Shown here: in pieces, positions 1 to 7,994 of the stretch
Layout of the letters: each line of letters begins with the position of its first letter
Numbering within the stretch: the stretch's first letter is position 1
Assembly (NCBI GenBank): GCA_020058315.1
Contig: JAGVEK010000484.1
Span: 1-34,113, forward strand
DNA: 34,113 nucleotides
Source of the DNA: Candidatus Zixiibacteriota bacterium
GTDB taxonomy: Bacteria > Zixibacteria > MSB-5A5 > WJJR01
Reading direction: 5' to 3'
Program-made: the position numbers and the translations under genes
Notes under the pieces: generated by a model
What the model was told of the DNA's origin: nothing
What the model saw: only the letters and a program-made list of their open reading frames with translations
The model's database searches: none

Positions 1-3000
1 AACCAGGCACACCCTGCCGCAGCCCGGCTGATCGCGTCGCTTGTTAAGGCTTCCCCGAAGAACACTGTACTTGTCGATGCCGCCATCTCTTGGGTGCGCC
101 AGTGCCCTGAGGATCCAGGAAGTTCCGCGTTACTGGCGACGCTATGCAAGCACAGTCCGTATTCAACATCGTTTATCACAGCTCTTCATGCCTGGGTTGC
201 TATCCGCGGGACTATGGAGAGCGCCTACTGGGTACTCGCCCCTGCTGTAAGGCGTCGCCCTTTTGATCCGGAACTCGTGCGGGCGGCTCTTGATTGGCTC
301 ACTGCGCACCCTCGACACCCCGAAGCCTATTTTCTCCTAGTTCCCTTGGTTAAGAGCCAGCCGCGCGATGAGGCAGTACTCGGCGCGGCCCTCCAATGGC
401 TTAGTGAATTCCCTGCACATCCGCATGCGTTCTGGCCCCTTCTGTTTCTTATCCGCGCGTGGAAGGATCGTCAGCCAGTCCGAGTGCTCTTAGAAGAATG
501 GATCAACGCCAATTGGAATCGAGGTGAGGTGGCACAGGTTTTGAGTGCCTGGCTGGCATCCGGACCCGACGATCCTAGAGTGATCGATACTACTCTCCGA
601 TGGACGTCGGAGCACCCCACTACACCCACGGCTCATCTCGCGATCACGGCTCTGGCCAGGCTCCGCCCACTCGACGCCATGCCCTTTGATCTTGCCGCGT
701 GCTGGCTATCGGCGAACCCTCACGGTACACGCTATGCGGAGTTCTTACGCAACTTGCTCCTCCTAAGCCACGGCGCGCCGCGGTGGGTTGAGCGGGCCGA
801 GGCCTATCTAGGAGCGCGAGATGCGAAAGGAGCTCATAGAGTGCTGGCAGCTCTCTTACGCACAGAATACTGCAAGCCAGAGTACATAGCATTGGTCATC
901 GACTGGCGCGGAGGCCTACCTAGACGAACGCGAGACTTTTTGCTCTCTGAACTTGCGGGTGCGCTTGTCCATCACCCTGCCAGCACCGCGGAGTACTTCT
1001 GTACTGTTCGCAGCACACATGAGCGGCGCGTGGCAGCTGAAGCTCTCGCCTGTGGCTTTAGCCGATACCCTCACATGATCCATCTTTTCTTCATCGACGG
1101 CATTCCGCTCATGCCGATTTCCGACATTTGCAGAGTGCTCAGATACTTCTCGGCATTCGGGTTCGCGAGCGATCAACTGGATTTTCAACTCATTGCGTGG
1201 CTCCGGAAACACTGCCGGCAAAATGGGTATATCGTGGTTTTGCATATCTTGCACGACGATGTCGAATGGTGGAACCGATTACTGCGCACCGGAGCCGTTC
1301 CACCTATTGTGATCAGAGACTTTCGGCGGTCCGGACGCGAGTCGCCAGTCCAATATGTGAGCAAGCCACCAATTAGGCGCGCAGATCTCTACGCAGAGAA
1401 TCTCAAATGGCTTGAACAAGAGGCGCCCGATCAAGAATCATGGCCATACGTTTGGTATGGCGCTAGTGTGCACCGCCCTAAAGGGATTCCATTTAATCGA
1501 CTGAGTACGCTTGGCCTGCAATGGATTCGCCAAGCATCACCAACTGATGCGGCATGGGGCTATGTGTGGATCTCTCTGTTTGAGCTTGCGCTGGAGCCGC
1601 ACGAGCATATCCTACTCCGACAGTATGGTATGCAATGGCTGCAAGAAGCTCCATCCAAACATCCGGCGTGGGGTCGCATCTGGTGCTTGCTTTGGGACAA
1701 GAGAAGCGATCCGACGATGGCAACGGCGCTGAAGCAAGTTGCTTTATGTTGGTTGAGTGATACATCGAAAGCGCACATGGCGTGGAGCTTCGTATGGGCG
1801 GCCTTATGGGCTGAGGGATCGGGGGACACCGCTCGAGCCGTACTGCAACATCTGGCCATGGCGTGGCTGGAGGGTGTCCGGCCAACTCACCTTGGGTGGG
1901 GCCATGTTTGGCGCCACCTGTGGCAGGGCGTTGCGTGCCTTGATGATTGCAAGCAGCTCACAGCGTGGGGAAAGACATGGCTTTTGAAGACCTTGCTCCG
2001 ACACCCTTCTTGGCCGCACGTGTGGCACGAATTGTGGCTCACTGGGCTTGATGAGACGGAACGGCTGCACCTGGGGAGGCTGGCTGATGAGTGGCTACGT
2101 GGCGAGACGATGGAACACGTCTCGTGGGCTTTTGTGTGGCGAGACAGGTGGCGAAACGCGGAATCAGAGGCGGCGCGCGAGGCACTCGCAGAGACGGGGA
2201 TGAATTGGCTCTCTGGGGATCTGGGTACTGGAACGTCATGGTTTTTGGTGTGGAAAGAACTGCGAGGGAGTACCCACCGCCGCCAAGCCACGTTGTCGCC
2301 CTTCGCGCTCGACTGGCTCGAACGAACGCCGGTCGGCCACCATGATTGGGGCTTGGTGTGGCAGGAACTGTGGAAAGAGGAGCCCGGCGTAGACAAGACC
2401 ACACTTTCAAACATCGGCAGGAAATGGCTCAGGGAGGTCCGCTACGATCACGTCTCGTGGCACTACGTTTGGTCGGTGCTTCAAGCTGTGGAGCAACGTG
2501 AAGGGCAACTGGCAGAGCACATAGCACTGGCAAGAAGATGGATTCAGCGGACACCTGCGGATCATAACTCTTGGGTCTACATGTGGAGAGATTTGTGGGA
2601 TCACACACCGAGCGGTGCGCAAAGAGACGATCTGGTCGCGGCTGGAGTGCGGTGGCTGAAACATGCGCCCGCGGAACATCAGTCCTGGGAGTTTGTTTGG
2701 AAGACACTTTGGGAATTATTCGCGCTGACTCACAAAGAGAGAATGCGATTAGAGGCGATCGCTGTCGGGTGGCTGAAACGGGTACCGGCTGAGCATCATT
2801 CATGGCAGTACGTCTGGAAAAGCCTGCGGATTGCAAGTACGGGACGGAATCGGGAGAAGGAATTGGATTGCCTTGGGATGGAGTGGCTTCGGACGGTATC
2901 ACACAGTCACAAATCCTGGCCGTTTGTTTGGCACGACCTTTCGGCCGATCGACCTAGCGAGGCGCTTCGAGAATTAGGGGAAGGCTGGGTGCTGAGTGAG

Positions 3001-3174
3001 CCTGTTGATCGAACCGGCCTAGGAATGGTGTTGGCTGCGATCATTCGGACAGGTACGGCATCTCACAGTCTATTGGAGCTCGCGGACCGATATCTCGCAA
3101 CGGTAGATCGGCAGCGCGAGTCGTGGAAACTGGTCAGTAACGCGCGCGAGAGTGTAGTTGGACAGATTCGCTGA
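1..3174 (+). CDS. Giant tryptophan-rich helical-repeat protein, 5'-truncated by the window
   Basis: The reading frame is open from base 1 and the repeat pattern already exists before the first possible start (GTG at 94), so the true start lies upstream of the window. The visible ~1057 residues are almost entirely repeats. The C-terminal half has 14 copies of a 38-residue unit of the form WL-x(5-6)-H-x-SW-x2-VW-x2-LW (for example SWAFVW, SWEFVW, SWQYVW), between about nt 1438 and 2935. The N-terminal half holds more degenerate units (xWLxxxPxxPxA). This predicts an all-helical TPR/HEAT-like solenoid, a protein- or ligand-binding scaffold. No catalytic domain is visible; an N-terminal enzyme (for example a STAND NTPase) could lie outside the window, but that is speculation. 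The product appears soluble, with no membrane segment. Confidence is high that it codes, low for function. Confidence 0.9.
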   Translation, partial: NQAHPAAARLIASLVKASPKNTVLVDAAISWVRQCPEDPGSSALLATLCKHSPYSTSFITALHAWVAIRGTMESAYWVLAPAVRRRPFDPELVRAALDWLTAHPRHPEAYFLLVPLVKSQPRDEAVLGAALQWLSEFPAHPHAFWPLLFLIRAWKDRQPVRVLLEEWINANWNRGEVAQVLSAWLASGPDDPRVIDTTLRWTSEHPTTPTAHLAITALARLRPLDAMPFDLAACWLSANPHGTRYAEFLRNLLLLSHGAPRWVERAEAYLGARDAKGAHRVLAALLRTEYCKPEYIALVIDWRGGLPRRTRDFLLSELAGALVHHPASTAEYFCTVRSTHERRVAAEALACGFSRYPHMIHLFFIDGIPLMPISDICRVLRYFSAFGFASDQLDFQLIAWLRKHCRQNGYIVVLHILHDDVEWWNRLLRTGAVPPIVIRDFRRSGRESPVQYVSKPPIRRADLYAENLKWLEQEAPDQESWPYVWYGASVHRPKGIPFNRLSTLGLQWIRQASPTDAAWGYVWISLFELALEPHEHILLRQYGMQWLQEAPSKHPAWGRIWCLLWDKRSDPTMATALKQVALCWLSDTSKAHMAWSFVWAALWAEGSGDTARAVLQHLAMAWLEGVRPTHLGWGHVWRHLWQGVACLDDCKQLTAWGKTWLLKTLLRHPSWPHVWHELWLTGLDETERLHLGRLADEWLRGETMEHVSWAFVWRDRWRNAESEAAREALAETGMNWLSGDLGTGTSWFLVWKELRGSTHRRQATLSPFALDWLERTPVGHHDWGLVWQELWKEEPGVDKTTLSNIGRKWLREVRYDHVSWHYVWSVLQAVEQREGQLAEHIALARRWIQRTPADHNSWVYMWRDLWDHTPSGAQRDDLVAAGVRWLKHAPAEHQSWEFVWKTLWELFALTHKERMRLEAIAVGWLKRVPAEHHSWQYVWKSLRIASTGRNREKELDCLGMEWLRTVSHSHKSWPFVWHDLSADRPSEALRELGEGWVLSEPVDRTGLGMVLAAIIRTGTASHSLLELADRYLATVDRQRESWKLVSNARESVVGQIR

Positions 3175-3333
3175 CAATAATCGAACATCTCTCGTTCGTG
3201 TTTGGCGATATTCGCTTACGCCGCGGTCGGCGCGCCGACGTTGGAACTGGAGGTACAGTACATAAGTAGACCTGCGCTGATTCGGGACAAAGGTTGATTC
3301 CACTCGATTGGCCGCCATGAAACGATGTGAGGT

Positions 3334-3365
3334 TGGCGGTTCGCATTTTTTCAAGTGAACCGCCA
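3334..3365 (+). repeat. Conserved hairpin GGCGGTTCGC/GTGAACCGCC, copy 1
   Basis: Arms at 3335-3344 and 3355-3364 pair over 10 bp with one G-U wobble, plus an outer T-A pair, around a T-rich 10-nt loop. The same hairpin occurs at 6250-6282 and 7073-7103. It precedes the start codon of a small gene by about 28 nt. The T-run lies in the loop rather than after the stem, so it is not a standard intrinsic terminator. Confidence 0.75.
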
Positions 3366-3392
3366 TCTGAGCGGTCGTCGGAGGACCTGAAG

Positions 3393-3509
3393 ATGACGCA
3401 ACAAGAGATTGAGGAATTAGCGAGGACCGTCGCGAAGCTGATCCGCAACAGCGCCGAGGTGCGGCAGACAATCTGAGGCTGCGCGTGCCAGTGCCCAAAT
3501 CTAACCTGA
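3393..3509 (+). pseudogene. Nonsense-truncated copy of the 41-aa MTQQ small gene
   Basis: The frame starts MTQQEIEELA and shares the block KLIRNSAEVRQ with the intact gene at 6308. At the codon matching Trp28 of that gene (TGG) this copy has TGA (3474-3476), leaving 27 residues. Homology continues in frame past the stop (CACQCP-like codons) to a second TGA at 3507-3509. Hairpin, leader and SD (GGAGGACCTGAAG) are all conserved between the copies, so the whole module was duplicated and this copy then decayed, or the short form is the functional product. It sits tail-to-tail with the nitroreductase gene. Confidence 0.6.
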
Positions 3510-3553
3510 GGAGGAATCAATCCACGAGGGAGTAAAGCTCGTGGTCGCCTTTC

Positions 3554-4087
3554 TCAAGCGAAGCGATCGATTGCGAAGATCTCGGATCCTGTTTTCCGCT
3601 GGGAATCGGCCACAGGCGAGATCAACTCGCCCGCAGCGGGGTATCCAACCGGCATGAGAGCGACCACCTTTGCCTGCCGTGGAACGCAGAGCAGTTTCTT
3701 GATTTCCAGCTCGTCGAACGCGCCGATCCAACACATCCCTAGGCCCTCAGCCACGGCCGCCAAGGCGAGATGATCGAGCGCGATGGTCACGTCGATGTCC
3801 ACGCTGTTTCCGGAGCCGCCCATGGTCTGGTATGCCTGGTGCGGCAGCCCACACCCCACCACGATCAGCGGCGCGTCGGCGATGAAAAGCTGCTCCTGCG
3901 CCGCCTGAGCAAGCCTCTGTCGAATCTGCGGATCGAAGACGAAGATGAACCGCCAAGGCTGAAGGTTGCAGGCCGACGGAGCAAACCGCAACGCTTGGCG
4001 CAAACGATCCAGGATCTCCGGCGGGATCGCCTTGGACGCATACGCTCGGACGCTTCGCCGCATGCGAATCGCTTCGAGTACGTTCAT
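3554..4087 (-). CDS. Nitroreductase family FMN-dependent oxidoreductase
   Basis: This 177-aa protein has the classic short nitroreductase layout. The N-terminal RRSVRAY (residues 10-16) binds the FMN phosphate. PSACNLQPWRF (37-47) is the family's PSaxNxQPW motif. A glycine-rich EGLGMCWIGAF (114-124) lines the flavin. Length is typical for the compact subgroup (about 170-200 aa). It should reduce nitro, quinone or related substrates with NAD(P)H in the cytoplasm as a dimer; the substrate cannot be told. The ATG at 4087 was chosen because GGAGG lies 6 nt upstream and the family homology starts there, although the frame is open further upstream. It is divergent from the HDAC-like gene across a 159-bp intergenic region. 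Confidence 0.92.
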   Translation of the reverse strand: MNVLEAIRMRRSVRAYASKAIPPEILDRLRQALRFAPSACNLQPWRFIFVFDPQIRQRLAQAAQEQLFIADAPLIVVGCGLPHQAYQTMGGSGNSVDIDVTIALDHLALAAVAEGLGMCWIGAFDELEIKKLLCVPRQAKVVALMPVGYPAAGELISPVADSQRKTGSEIFAIDRFA

Positions 4088-4193
4088 GAGGTTCCTCCAC
4101 GAGAGGGCGACATCCGACAGTATACCCCATTCGGTTTGCGCGTAGAAAACAGCAGCCGCCGAGCAGATGGAAGTTGGCAAGGCGATCGCTGGG

Positions 4194-4224
4194 TTGGAAC
4201 AACATGGCAGCCAATCCGTACAAT
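4194..4224 (+). promoter_or_regulatory. Candidate sigma70-type promoter of the HDAC-like gene
   Basis: TTGGAA (4194-4199) and TACAAT (4219-4224) are separated by 19 bp, slightly longer than ideal, and lie 22 nt before the GTG start. The bacterial -10 form contrasts with the TATA-like boxes found in the 17-28 kb segment. Confidence 0.35.
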
Positions 4225-4246
4225 AAGCCGCGGAAGGGCAGCTGAC

Positions 4247-5143
4247 GTGAACGTACCCGTCGTCTATCACGCGGATTACTACGCGGACATCGGCGCCCAC
4301 GTTTTTCCCACCAGGAAGTTTTCGCTCGTCCTCGAAGCGATTCAGAGGAACGTTGGCGAAATAATGGGATGTCTTCGCCAGCCCTCGCCCGCAACGCGCG
4401 AGCAACTCCTGCGCATACACGCGCCCGAGTACCTAGCGGATCTGGACGGTTGTCGCTGGACGCCGCGAACCTCGTTCTCGGAATTGCCGCTGACCAAGGA
4501 GATCGTCGACGCCTATTACCTGATGGCTGGTGGAACGTGCCTGGCGGCAAGCCTTGCCTGCCAACATGGCGGTGCGATGAACCTGGGCGGTGGGTTCCAC
4601 CACGCCTTCGCAGACCGGGCAGAGGGGTTCTGTTACGTCAACGACGTTGCCATCGCGGTGCGTGAGATTCAGGCGCAGAGGCTCGTCGAGCGCGTGGCCG
4701 TCATCGACACCGACCTGCACCAGGGCAACGGCACAGCGCGGATCTTTCGGGGCGACCCGCAAGTCTTTACCTTTTCGATTCACCAGGAGGATCTTTATCC
4801 CCTCAAGGAGCAGAGCAGCTTGGACATCGGGCTGGAAGACGGAACGGAGGACGACGAGTACCTCACGAAGCTACGCCAAGGGCTGGATGTTGTCTTTGGG
4901 CAGTTCAAGCCGCAATTCGTGATGTACGTCGGCGGCGTGGATCCCTACAAGGACGATCGGCTCGGCTCATTACAACTCACCAAGGCAGGAATCAAGCAGC
5001 GCGACACGATGGTCTTCCGGAGATGTCGCGATCACGGCGTTCCCGTTGTGGCCGTGCTTGCGGGCGGCTACGCGGCCGATGTCGGGGACACGGTTGAAAT
5101 GCACGCCAACACCTACCTGGCGTTGCGAGGAACTCTCGGCTGA
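4247..5143 (+). CDS. Histone deacetylase / acetylpolyamine amidohydrolase family zinc hydrolase
   Basis: This 298-aa single-domain member of the arginase/deacetylase superfamily shows all active-site landmarks. These are GGGFHHA with the His-His dyad (118-119), GFCYVNDVAIA, DTDLHQGNGTA giving zinc ligands Asp156 and His158, VDPYKDD with the third ligand Asp232, and LAGGYA with the oxyanion Tyr275. It should remove acetyl groups from lysine, polyamine or small-molecule amides; bacterial members are often acetoin-utilisation (AcuC)-like or polyamine deacetylases. The start is taken at GTG 4247, since upstream sequence in frame overlaps the divergent nitroreductase and has no homology. GGAAGGG about 8 nt upstream is a fair ribosome site. 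The gene is monocistronic. Confidence 0.9.
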   Translation: MNVPVVYHADYYADIGAHVFPTRKFSLVLEAIQRNVGEIMGCLRQPSPATREQLLRIHAPEYLADLDGCRWTPRTSFSELPLTKEIVDAYYLMAGGTCLAASLACQHGGAMNLGGGFHHAFADRAEGFCYVNDVAIAVREIQAQRLVERVAVIDTDLHQGNGTARIFRGDPQVFTFSIHQEDLYPLKEQSSLDIGLEDGTEDDEYLTKLRQGLDVVFGQFKPQFVMYVGGVDPYKDDRLGSLQLTKAGIKQRDTMVFRRCRDHGVPVVAVLAGGYAADVGDTVEMHANTYLALRGTLG

Positions 5144-5287
5144 GCCCGCGGCGATTGGATGTTGCCCGACCAAATCCGTTGCGATCAGCGGGCAAATTCG
5201 TTTTCGATACTCAGTACATACCGTTTCTCGCCCGCATCGGCGTCCCATTGCCTGGCAGACCCGCAGTGCAGGCAGTCAGAGCACAGG

Positions 5288-6178
5288 TCAGTTTGGTGTC
5301 AGGGCGAACGCCCAAGCGACCGCAAGAATCGTCAAAGCGGCGCCTCCGAATATGAGCTGTGCTCGCAGTTGAGACCATGCGCGGTCGGCTCTTTCGCCGA
5401 GAGCGCCAACTAGAGCGCCACACAGGAAGCCAAACACGTGGGCGCCGACATCGGTGCGCCCGCCGCCAGTACCTAGGAGGCTGAGCAGGAGGGCGCCCCC
5501 GACGATCGGCGCCCATTTTTCCATTCGTGAGGTGCGCAGCCATCTGTTTTGTCGCCAAGCATGCCCCGCAAGCAACCCCAAGGCAGCGAAGACGGCAGTC
5601 GAAGCGCCGATAGAAGCGTGGCCGGCGGGGTGCAGCCAAGCATTGAGAAGATTGCCCAAGGCGCCTCCGATGAGGATGCCAAACCAGGCGCGGCCCGAAC
5701 CAAACGAACGGCCAGCGAACAGCCCGACGAGACCGCCGATGATGACGTTCCCAATCAAGTGCACAAGGTCGGCGTGCAAGGTCAGAGCGGTTACCGTCAG
5801 CCACCACTGTCCCTGTCGGATGAGGCCTGCCTGTGCCGTGCCTGCTTCAAGCCAATCCACACCAAATGAATGCTGCTGCTGCCACACGGCTACGATCGAT
5901 AGCACCGTGGCATAGCACAACACGCCGGCCCACCCGTTGGCCGGCCTTGGAACCGTAAAACGAGCCGTCGGCCAATCACGATTCTCTGATGCGTAGGCAT
6001 CGAGTTCCGCGCGGCTCCGATCCGCATCCGAAGCAGCAACCAAGATGATGAGCTCACCTGCTTCTGGACGAACCTCGTGCGCGATCCCAGCCGCCCCAAG
6101 CACAAGGGCATGCTCGCGGCAATCCGTTTGATTCGGCGAACGGTAGACGATTCCCCACTCAAAACGCGAGTCGGCCAT
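5288..6178 (-). CDS. Rhomboid family intramembrane serine protease with N-terminal soluble domain
   Basis: This 296-aa protein has a soluble alpha/beta N-terminal part (about residues 1-80) followed by six or seven hydrophobic helices. Rhomboid hallmarks are HADLVHLIGN (135-144, with the H-x-x-N region of TM2), the catalytic serine in GASTA (Ser193), and the catalytic histidine in GAHVFG (His247) with a small-residue helix-packing motif. It should cleave transmembrane segments of client proteins in the inner membrane. The ATG at 6178 has no strong Shine-Dalgarno, but the N-terminal domain fits the family. A short 109-bp leader separates it from the hairpin module at 6250. Confidence 0.9.
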   Translation of the reverse strand: MADSRFEWGIVYRSPNQTDCREHALVLGAAGIAHEVRPEAGELIILVAASDADRSRAELDAYASENRDWPTARFTVPRPANGWAGVLCYATVLSIVAVWQQQHSFGVDWLEAGTAQAGLIRQGQWWLTVTALTLHADLVHLIGNVIIGGLVGLFAGRSFGSGRAWFGILIGGALGNLLNAWLHPAGHASIGASTAVFAALGLLAGHAWRQNRWLRTSRMEKWAPIVGGALLLSLLGTGGGRTDVGAHVFGFLCGALVGALGERADRAWSQLRAQLIFGGAALTILAVAWAFALTPN

Positions 6179-6249
6179 ACCCAGCGATTCTATCGACCAT
6201 GCGGAAGGCTACGTAGGGGCTGCGTGGAATCGCGCAGGGTTAGGTACAT

Positions 6250-6282
6250 TGGCGGTTCGCCTTGTTTTTGAGCGAACCGCCA
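6250..6282 (+). repeat. Conserved hairpin GGCGGTTCGC/GCGAACCGCC, copy 2
   Basis: Perfect 10-bp arms (6251-6260, 6272-6281) with an outer T-A pair and a T-rich 11-nt loop. It heads the small-gene/ArdC operon, 25 nt before the first start codon. The leader downstream (GGTCGCTGGAGGAACTGAAT) is nearly the same as in copy 1, so the leader and hairpin behave as one conserved unit. Confidence 0.8.
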
Positions 6283-6307
6283 CAAGTGGTCGCTGGAGGA
6301 ACTGAAT

Positions 6308-6433
6308 ATGACGCAACAAGAAAGCGAAGAGTTCGCAAAGCTCATCACGAAGCTGATCCGCAACAGCGCCGAGGTGCGGCAGGCGATCTGGGACTGCGCG
6401 TGCCAATGCCCGAACCTAACCGTGGAGTACTGA
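6308..6433 (+). CDS. 41-aa small protein with Cys-rich tail (first gene of ArdC operon)
   Basis: This short frame, MTQQESEEFA...VEY, has a good SD (GGAGG, 11 nt upstream). It is supported by a second, decayed copy at 3393-3509 in which protein and leader are conserved. The N-terminal part is an amphipathic helix containing KLIRNSAEVRQ; the end has three cysteines in CACQC plus Pro, possibly a metal or disulphide site. Its stop overlaps the SD of the next gene, so it is probably translationally coupled. The function is unknown; a toxin, antitoxin or small regulator are all possible. Confidence 0.65.
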   Translation: MTQQESEEFAKLITKLIRNSAEVRQAIWDCACQCPNLTVEY

Positions 6434-6442
6434 GGTGGGAGC

Positions 6443-6682
6443 ATGGATCGAAACGAGGCGGAGCAGCTCGCCTGGAAGATTCTTGGCGAGGTCGAAGAAA
6501 CGATGAGTGGGGATGGCGTTGCCGTTTTTTCAGGCGAAGGCCATCACGGCATCAAGGTGAGGGCCTTCTTCGAGGACCGGGAGTATAGCGCCTTGGAGAA
6601 CACGATTGTCAGGATTCTGCTGGAGGCAATGAAGGTTCAAGCGGTCCTGCAGGCCCAGTCGTTGGACGGGCACGACTTGTAG
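6443..6682 (+). CDS. 79-aa protein, single copy of the operon's recurring domain
   Basis: The start is fixed by GAGGTGGGAG just upstream. Its middle (about residues 15-65) aligns by eye with both halves of the protein at 7135. Each has an acidic helix (xExEE), a short strand around IxxPS or VAVFSGE, a charged loop, a second strand with an F/LY-G or FFEDREY block, and a helix like LENTIVRILLEAM. The three copies define a small unnamed alpha/beta domain of roughly 50 residues. The product is acidic, cytosolic and small, as many mobile-element accessory or DNA-mimic proteins are. The function is unknown. Confidence 0.8.
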   Translation: MDRNEAEQLAWKILGEVEETMSGDGVAVFSGEGHHGIKVRAFFEDREYSALENTIVRILLEAMKVQAVLQAQSLDGHDL

Positions 6683-6775
6683 GGGAGCGAGGATGAGCGG
6701 GGAAACAGCGCGGGATCGAAAGAACTGATCGGGCGAGCTCACGTCGATCGCCTTGACGTGCGGAGGCGATCGAAC

Positions 6776-6991
6776 ATGACGAAAACAGAAGAGAATTCAG
6801 AATCAGCCACACGGTGTGAGAACTGCGGTGGTACGGTCTTTTTGGTTGATGAAACCTGCACGCATGTCGAGATCGACGGCGAGATCGTGAAAACCTACGC
6901 CAGCGACTTGTGCAATCGGAATTGCATGCGGTGTGTCTACCCCGAGGTGTATCGGGACCATTTTGGGGATCCGGAAGCGTGGCCCGACTGA
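6776..6991 (+). CDS. 71-aa zinc-ribbon-like small protein
   Basis: The ATG at 6776 has GGAGG 9 nt upstream. Residues include CENCGG near residue 14, then a strand-rich middle, then CNRNCMRC, so three or four Cys pairs could bind one zinc in a rubredoxin/zinc-ribbon fold. It lies between the two genes with the recurring domain, 93 nt after the first and 143 nt before the second, the latter gap containing hairpin copy 3. Role unknown; the zinc ribbon suggests nucleic-acid or protein binding. Confidence 0.7.
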   Translation: MTKTEENSESATRCENCGGTVFLVDETCTHVEIDGEIVKTYASDLCNRNCMRCVYPEVYRDHFGDPEAWPD

Positions 6992-7072
6992 TGTCGTGGG
7001 GTACACGTACCCCGCGGACGCCTCTGAAAAGATCATCAGTCGTCATGGTCAGACGATGGAAGATTCAGTTCA

Positions 7073-7103
7073 GGCGGTTCGCCTTTTTTTCGGGCGAACC
7101 GCC
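7073..7103 (+). repeat. Conserved hairpin GGCGGTTCGC/GCGAACCGCC, copy 3
   Basis: Perfect 10-bp arms (7073-7082, 7094-7103) around a T-rich 11-nt loop, 32 nt before the ATG at 7135. Here only the hairpin, not the MTQQ gene, is shared with copies 1 and 2, so the hairpin itself is the conserved element. Candidate roles are an RNA-binding site for an operon-encoded regulator, a processing site, or a REP-like sequence. Confidence 0.8.
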
Positions 7104-7134
7104 AATAGGGAGGGGTTTGCCGGAGGATGAAAAC

Positions 7135-7722
7135 ATGGACGAAGAAAGAGCGTATGAAATCGCCCTTCGGATTCGTGACGAGTTCGAGGATTTACTGGAC
7201 GAGAAAAACATCACGATTCCGTCGGCGGATCGGGAAGGCGCGCCGGGCGAGGCACGTCTGTACGGAGAAGAGAACTTGCGGTTGGTTGATTCGATCGTGG
7301 AATTGTTGATCAAGCATGCAGATGAGATCACTTTGCAAGGAGACATTGACGATTCAAGCCATCCCCTGCGCGAACTTGCCATCCTGCTTTGTGACGAATT
7401 TGAGGATTTGCTGGACGACAAAAGCATCATGATCCCCTCTGCGGATCGTGAAGGGCGTGCGGAGGAAGCCTGTCTGTACGGGTCGGAGTATTACGCGCTT
7501 GAGGATGGCGTCGTCGAGATCCTAATGGAGGAACTCGCTGCTGGCGCGAAACGGGAAGACGCCGCGGAAATCTGCGCGGAGGCGCGGGAAACGGTCGAGG
7601 CGATGCAGAAAGCGATGGCGACGGCACCAGAAGGGTTGACGAGGATCGGCTCAGCCGGAGTGGGCGCGCGCATGATGCCGGGGCAACCGGCCTCAGAACA
7701 CGGCAACGAGTCGGTGAGGTGA
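7135..7722 (+). CDS. 195-aa protein with tandem duplication of the recurring small domain
   Basis: The start is ATG 7135 with GGAGG 8 nt upstream. It contains two tandem copies of one domain, at about residues 8-60 and 82-135. Both have (R/C)DEFEDLLD(E/D)K, then (I)xIPSADREG, then EAxLYG and a helix ending IVELL or VVEIL. The C-terminal ~55 residues are Ala/Glu-rich and probably helical or disordered. The related single-domain protein is encoded two genes upstream. Acidic composition and linkage to an ArdC gene suggest an antirestriction or DNA-transfer accessory role, which is inference only. It overlaps nothing; the next start follows 5 nt after its stop. Confidence 0.85.
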   Translation: MDEERAYEIALRIRDEFEDLLDEKNITIPSADREGAPGEARLYGEENLRLVDSIVELLIKHADEITLQGDIDDSSHPLRELAILLCDEFEDLLDDKSIMIPSADREGRAEEACLYGSEYYALEDGVVEILMEELAAGAKREDAAEICAEARETVEAMQKAMATAPEGLTRIGSAGVGARMMPGQPASEHGNESVR

Positions 7723-7727
7723 TCGGA

Positions 7728-7994
7728 ATGGCAGACCGTGAACACACTATCACGTTGACTTTGTGCGAAGGCGATTTCGAGATGTCGATGGGGCGCAAGC
7801 CGCGTGGCGATGAGGAGTTCGAAGAGTGGGCCTATCTGTGCGAGAAGGGAATGCTCAACGGGCACATTGATTGGGATGTTTTGTATCAATGTGCGAAAGA
7901 GGCGATGCCCGTGGGTGCGGACCAATCGGTTCTTGGCTCCTCAGCCGACCAGCGAAGGAAACCAAAAACAAATCCTTCGGAGGCAGCACCATGA
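7728..7994 (+). CDS. 88-aa hypothetical protein of the ArdC operon
   Basis: The ATG at 7728 is preferred over GTG 7719 because the context GAGGTGATCxGAATGG recurs exactly before another small gene at 12597. The protein (MADREHTITLTLCEGDFEMS...) has a beta-hairpin-like start and a helical middle with DEEFEEWAYLCEKG, then a polar tail. It overlaps ardC by 4 nt (ATGA), so the two are translationally coupled. No known family was recognised. Confidence 0.7.
   Translation: MADREHTITLTLCEGDFEMSMGRKPRGDEEFEEWAYLCEKGMLNGHIDWDVLYQCAKEAMPVGADQSVLGSSADQRRKPKTNPSEAAP

Noticed and set aside
3334-7103. The GGCGGTTCGC hairpins as intrinsic terminators
   Set aside because: The T-run is in the loop and no T-run follows the stem; one copy is inside an operon.
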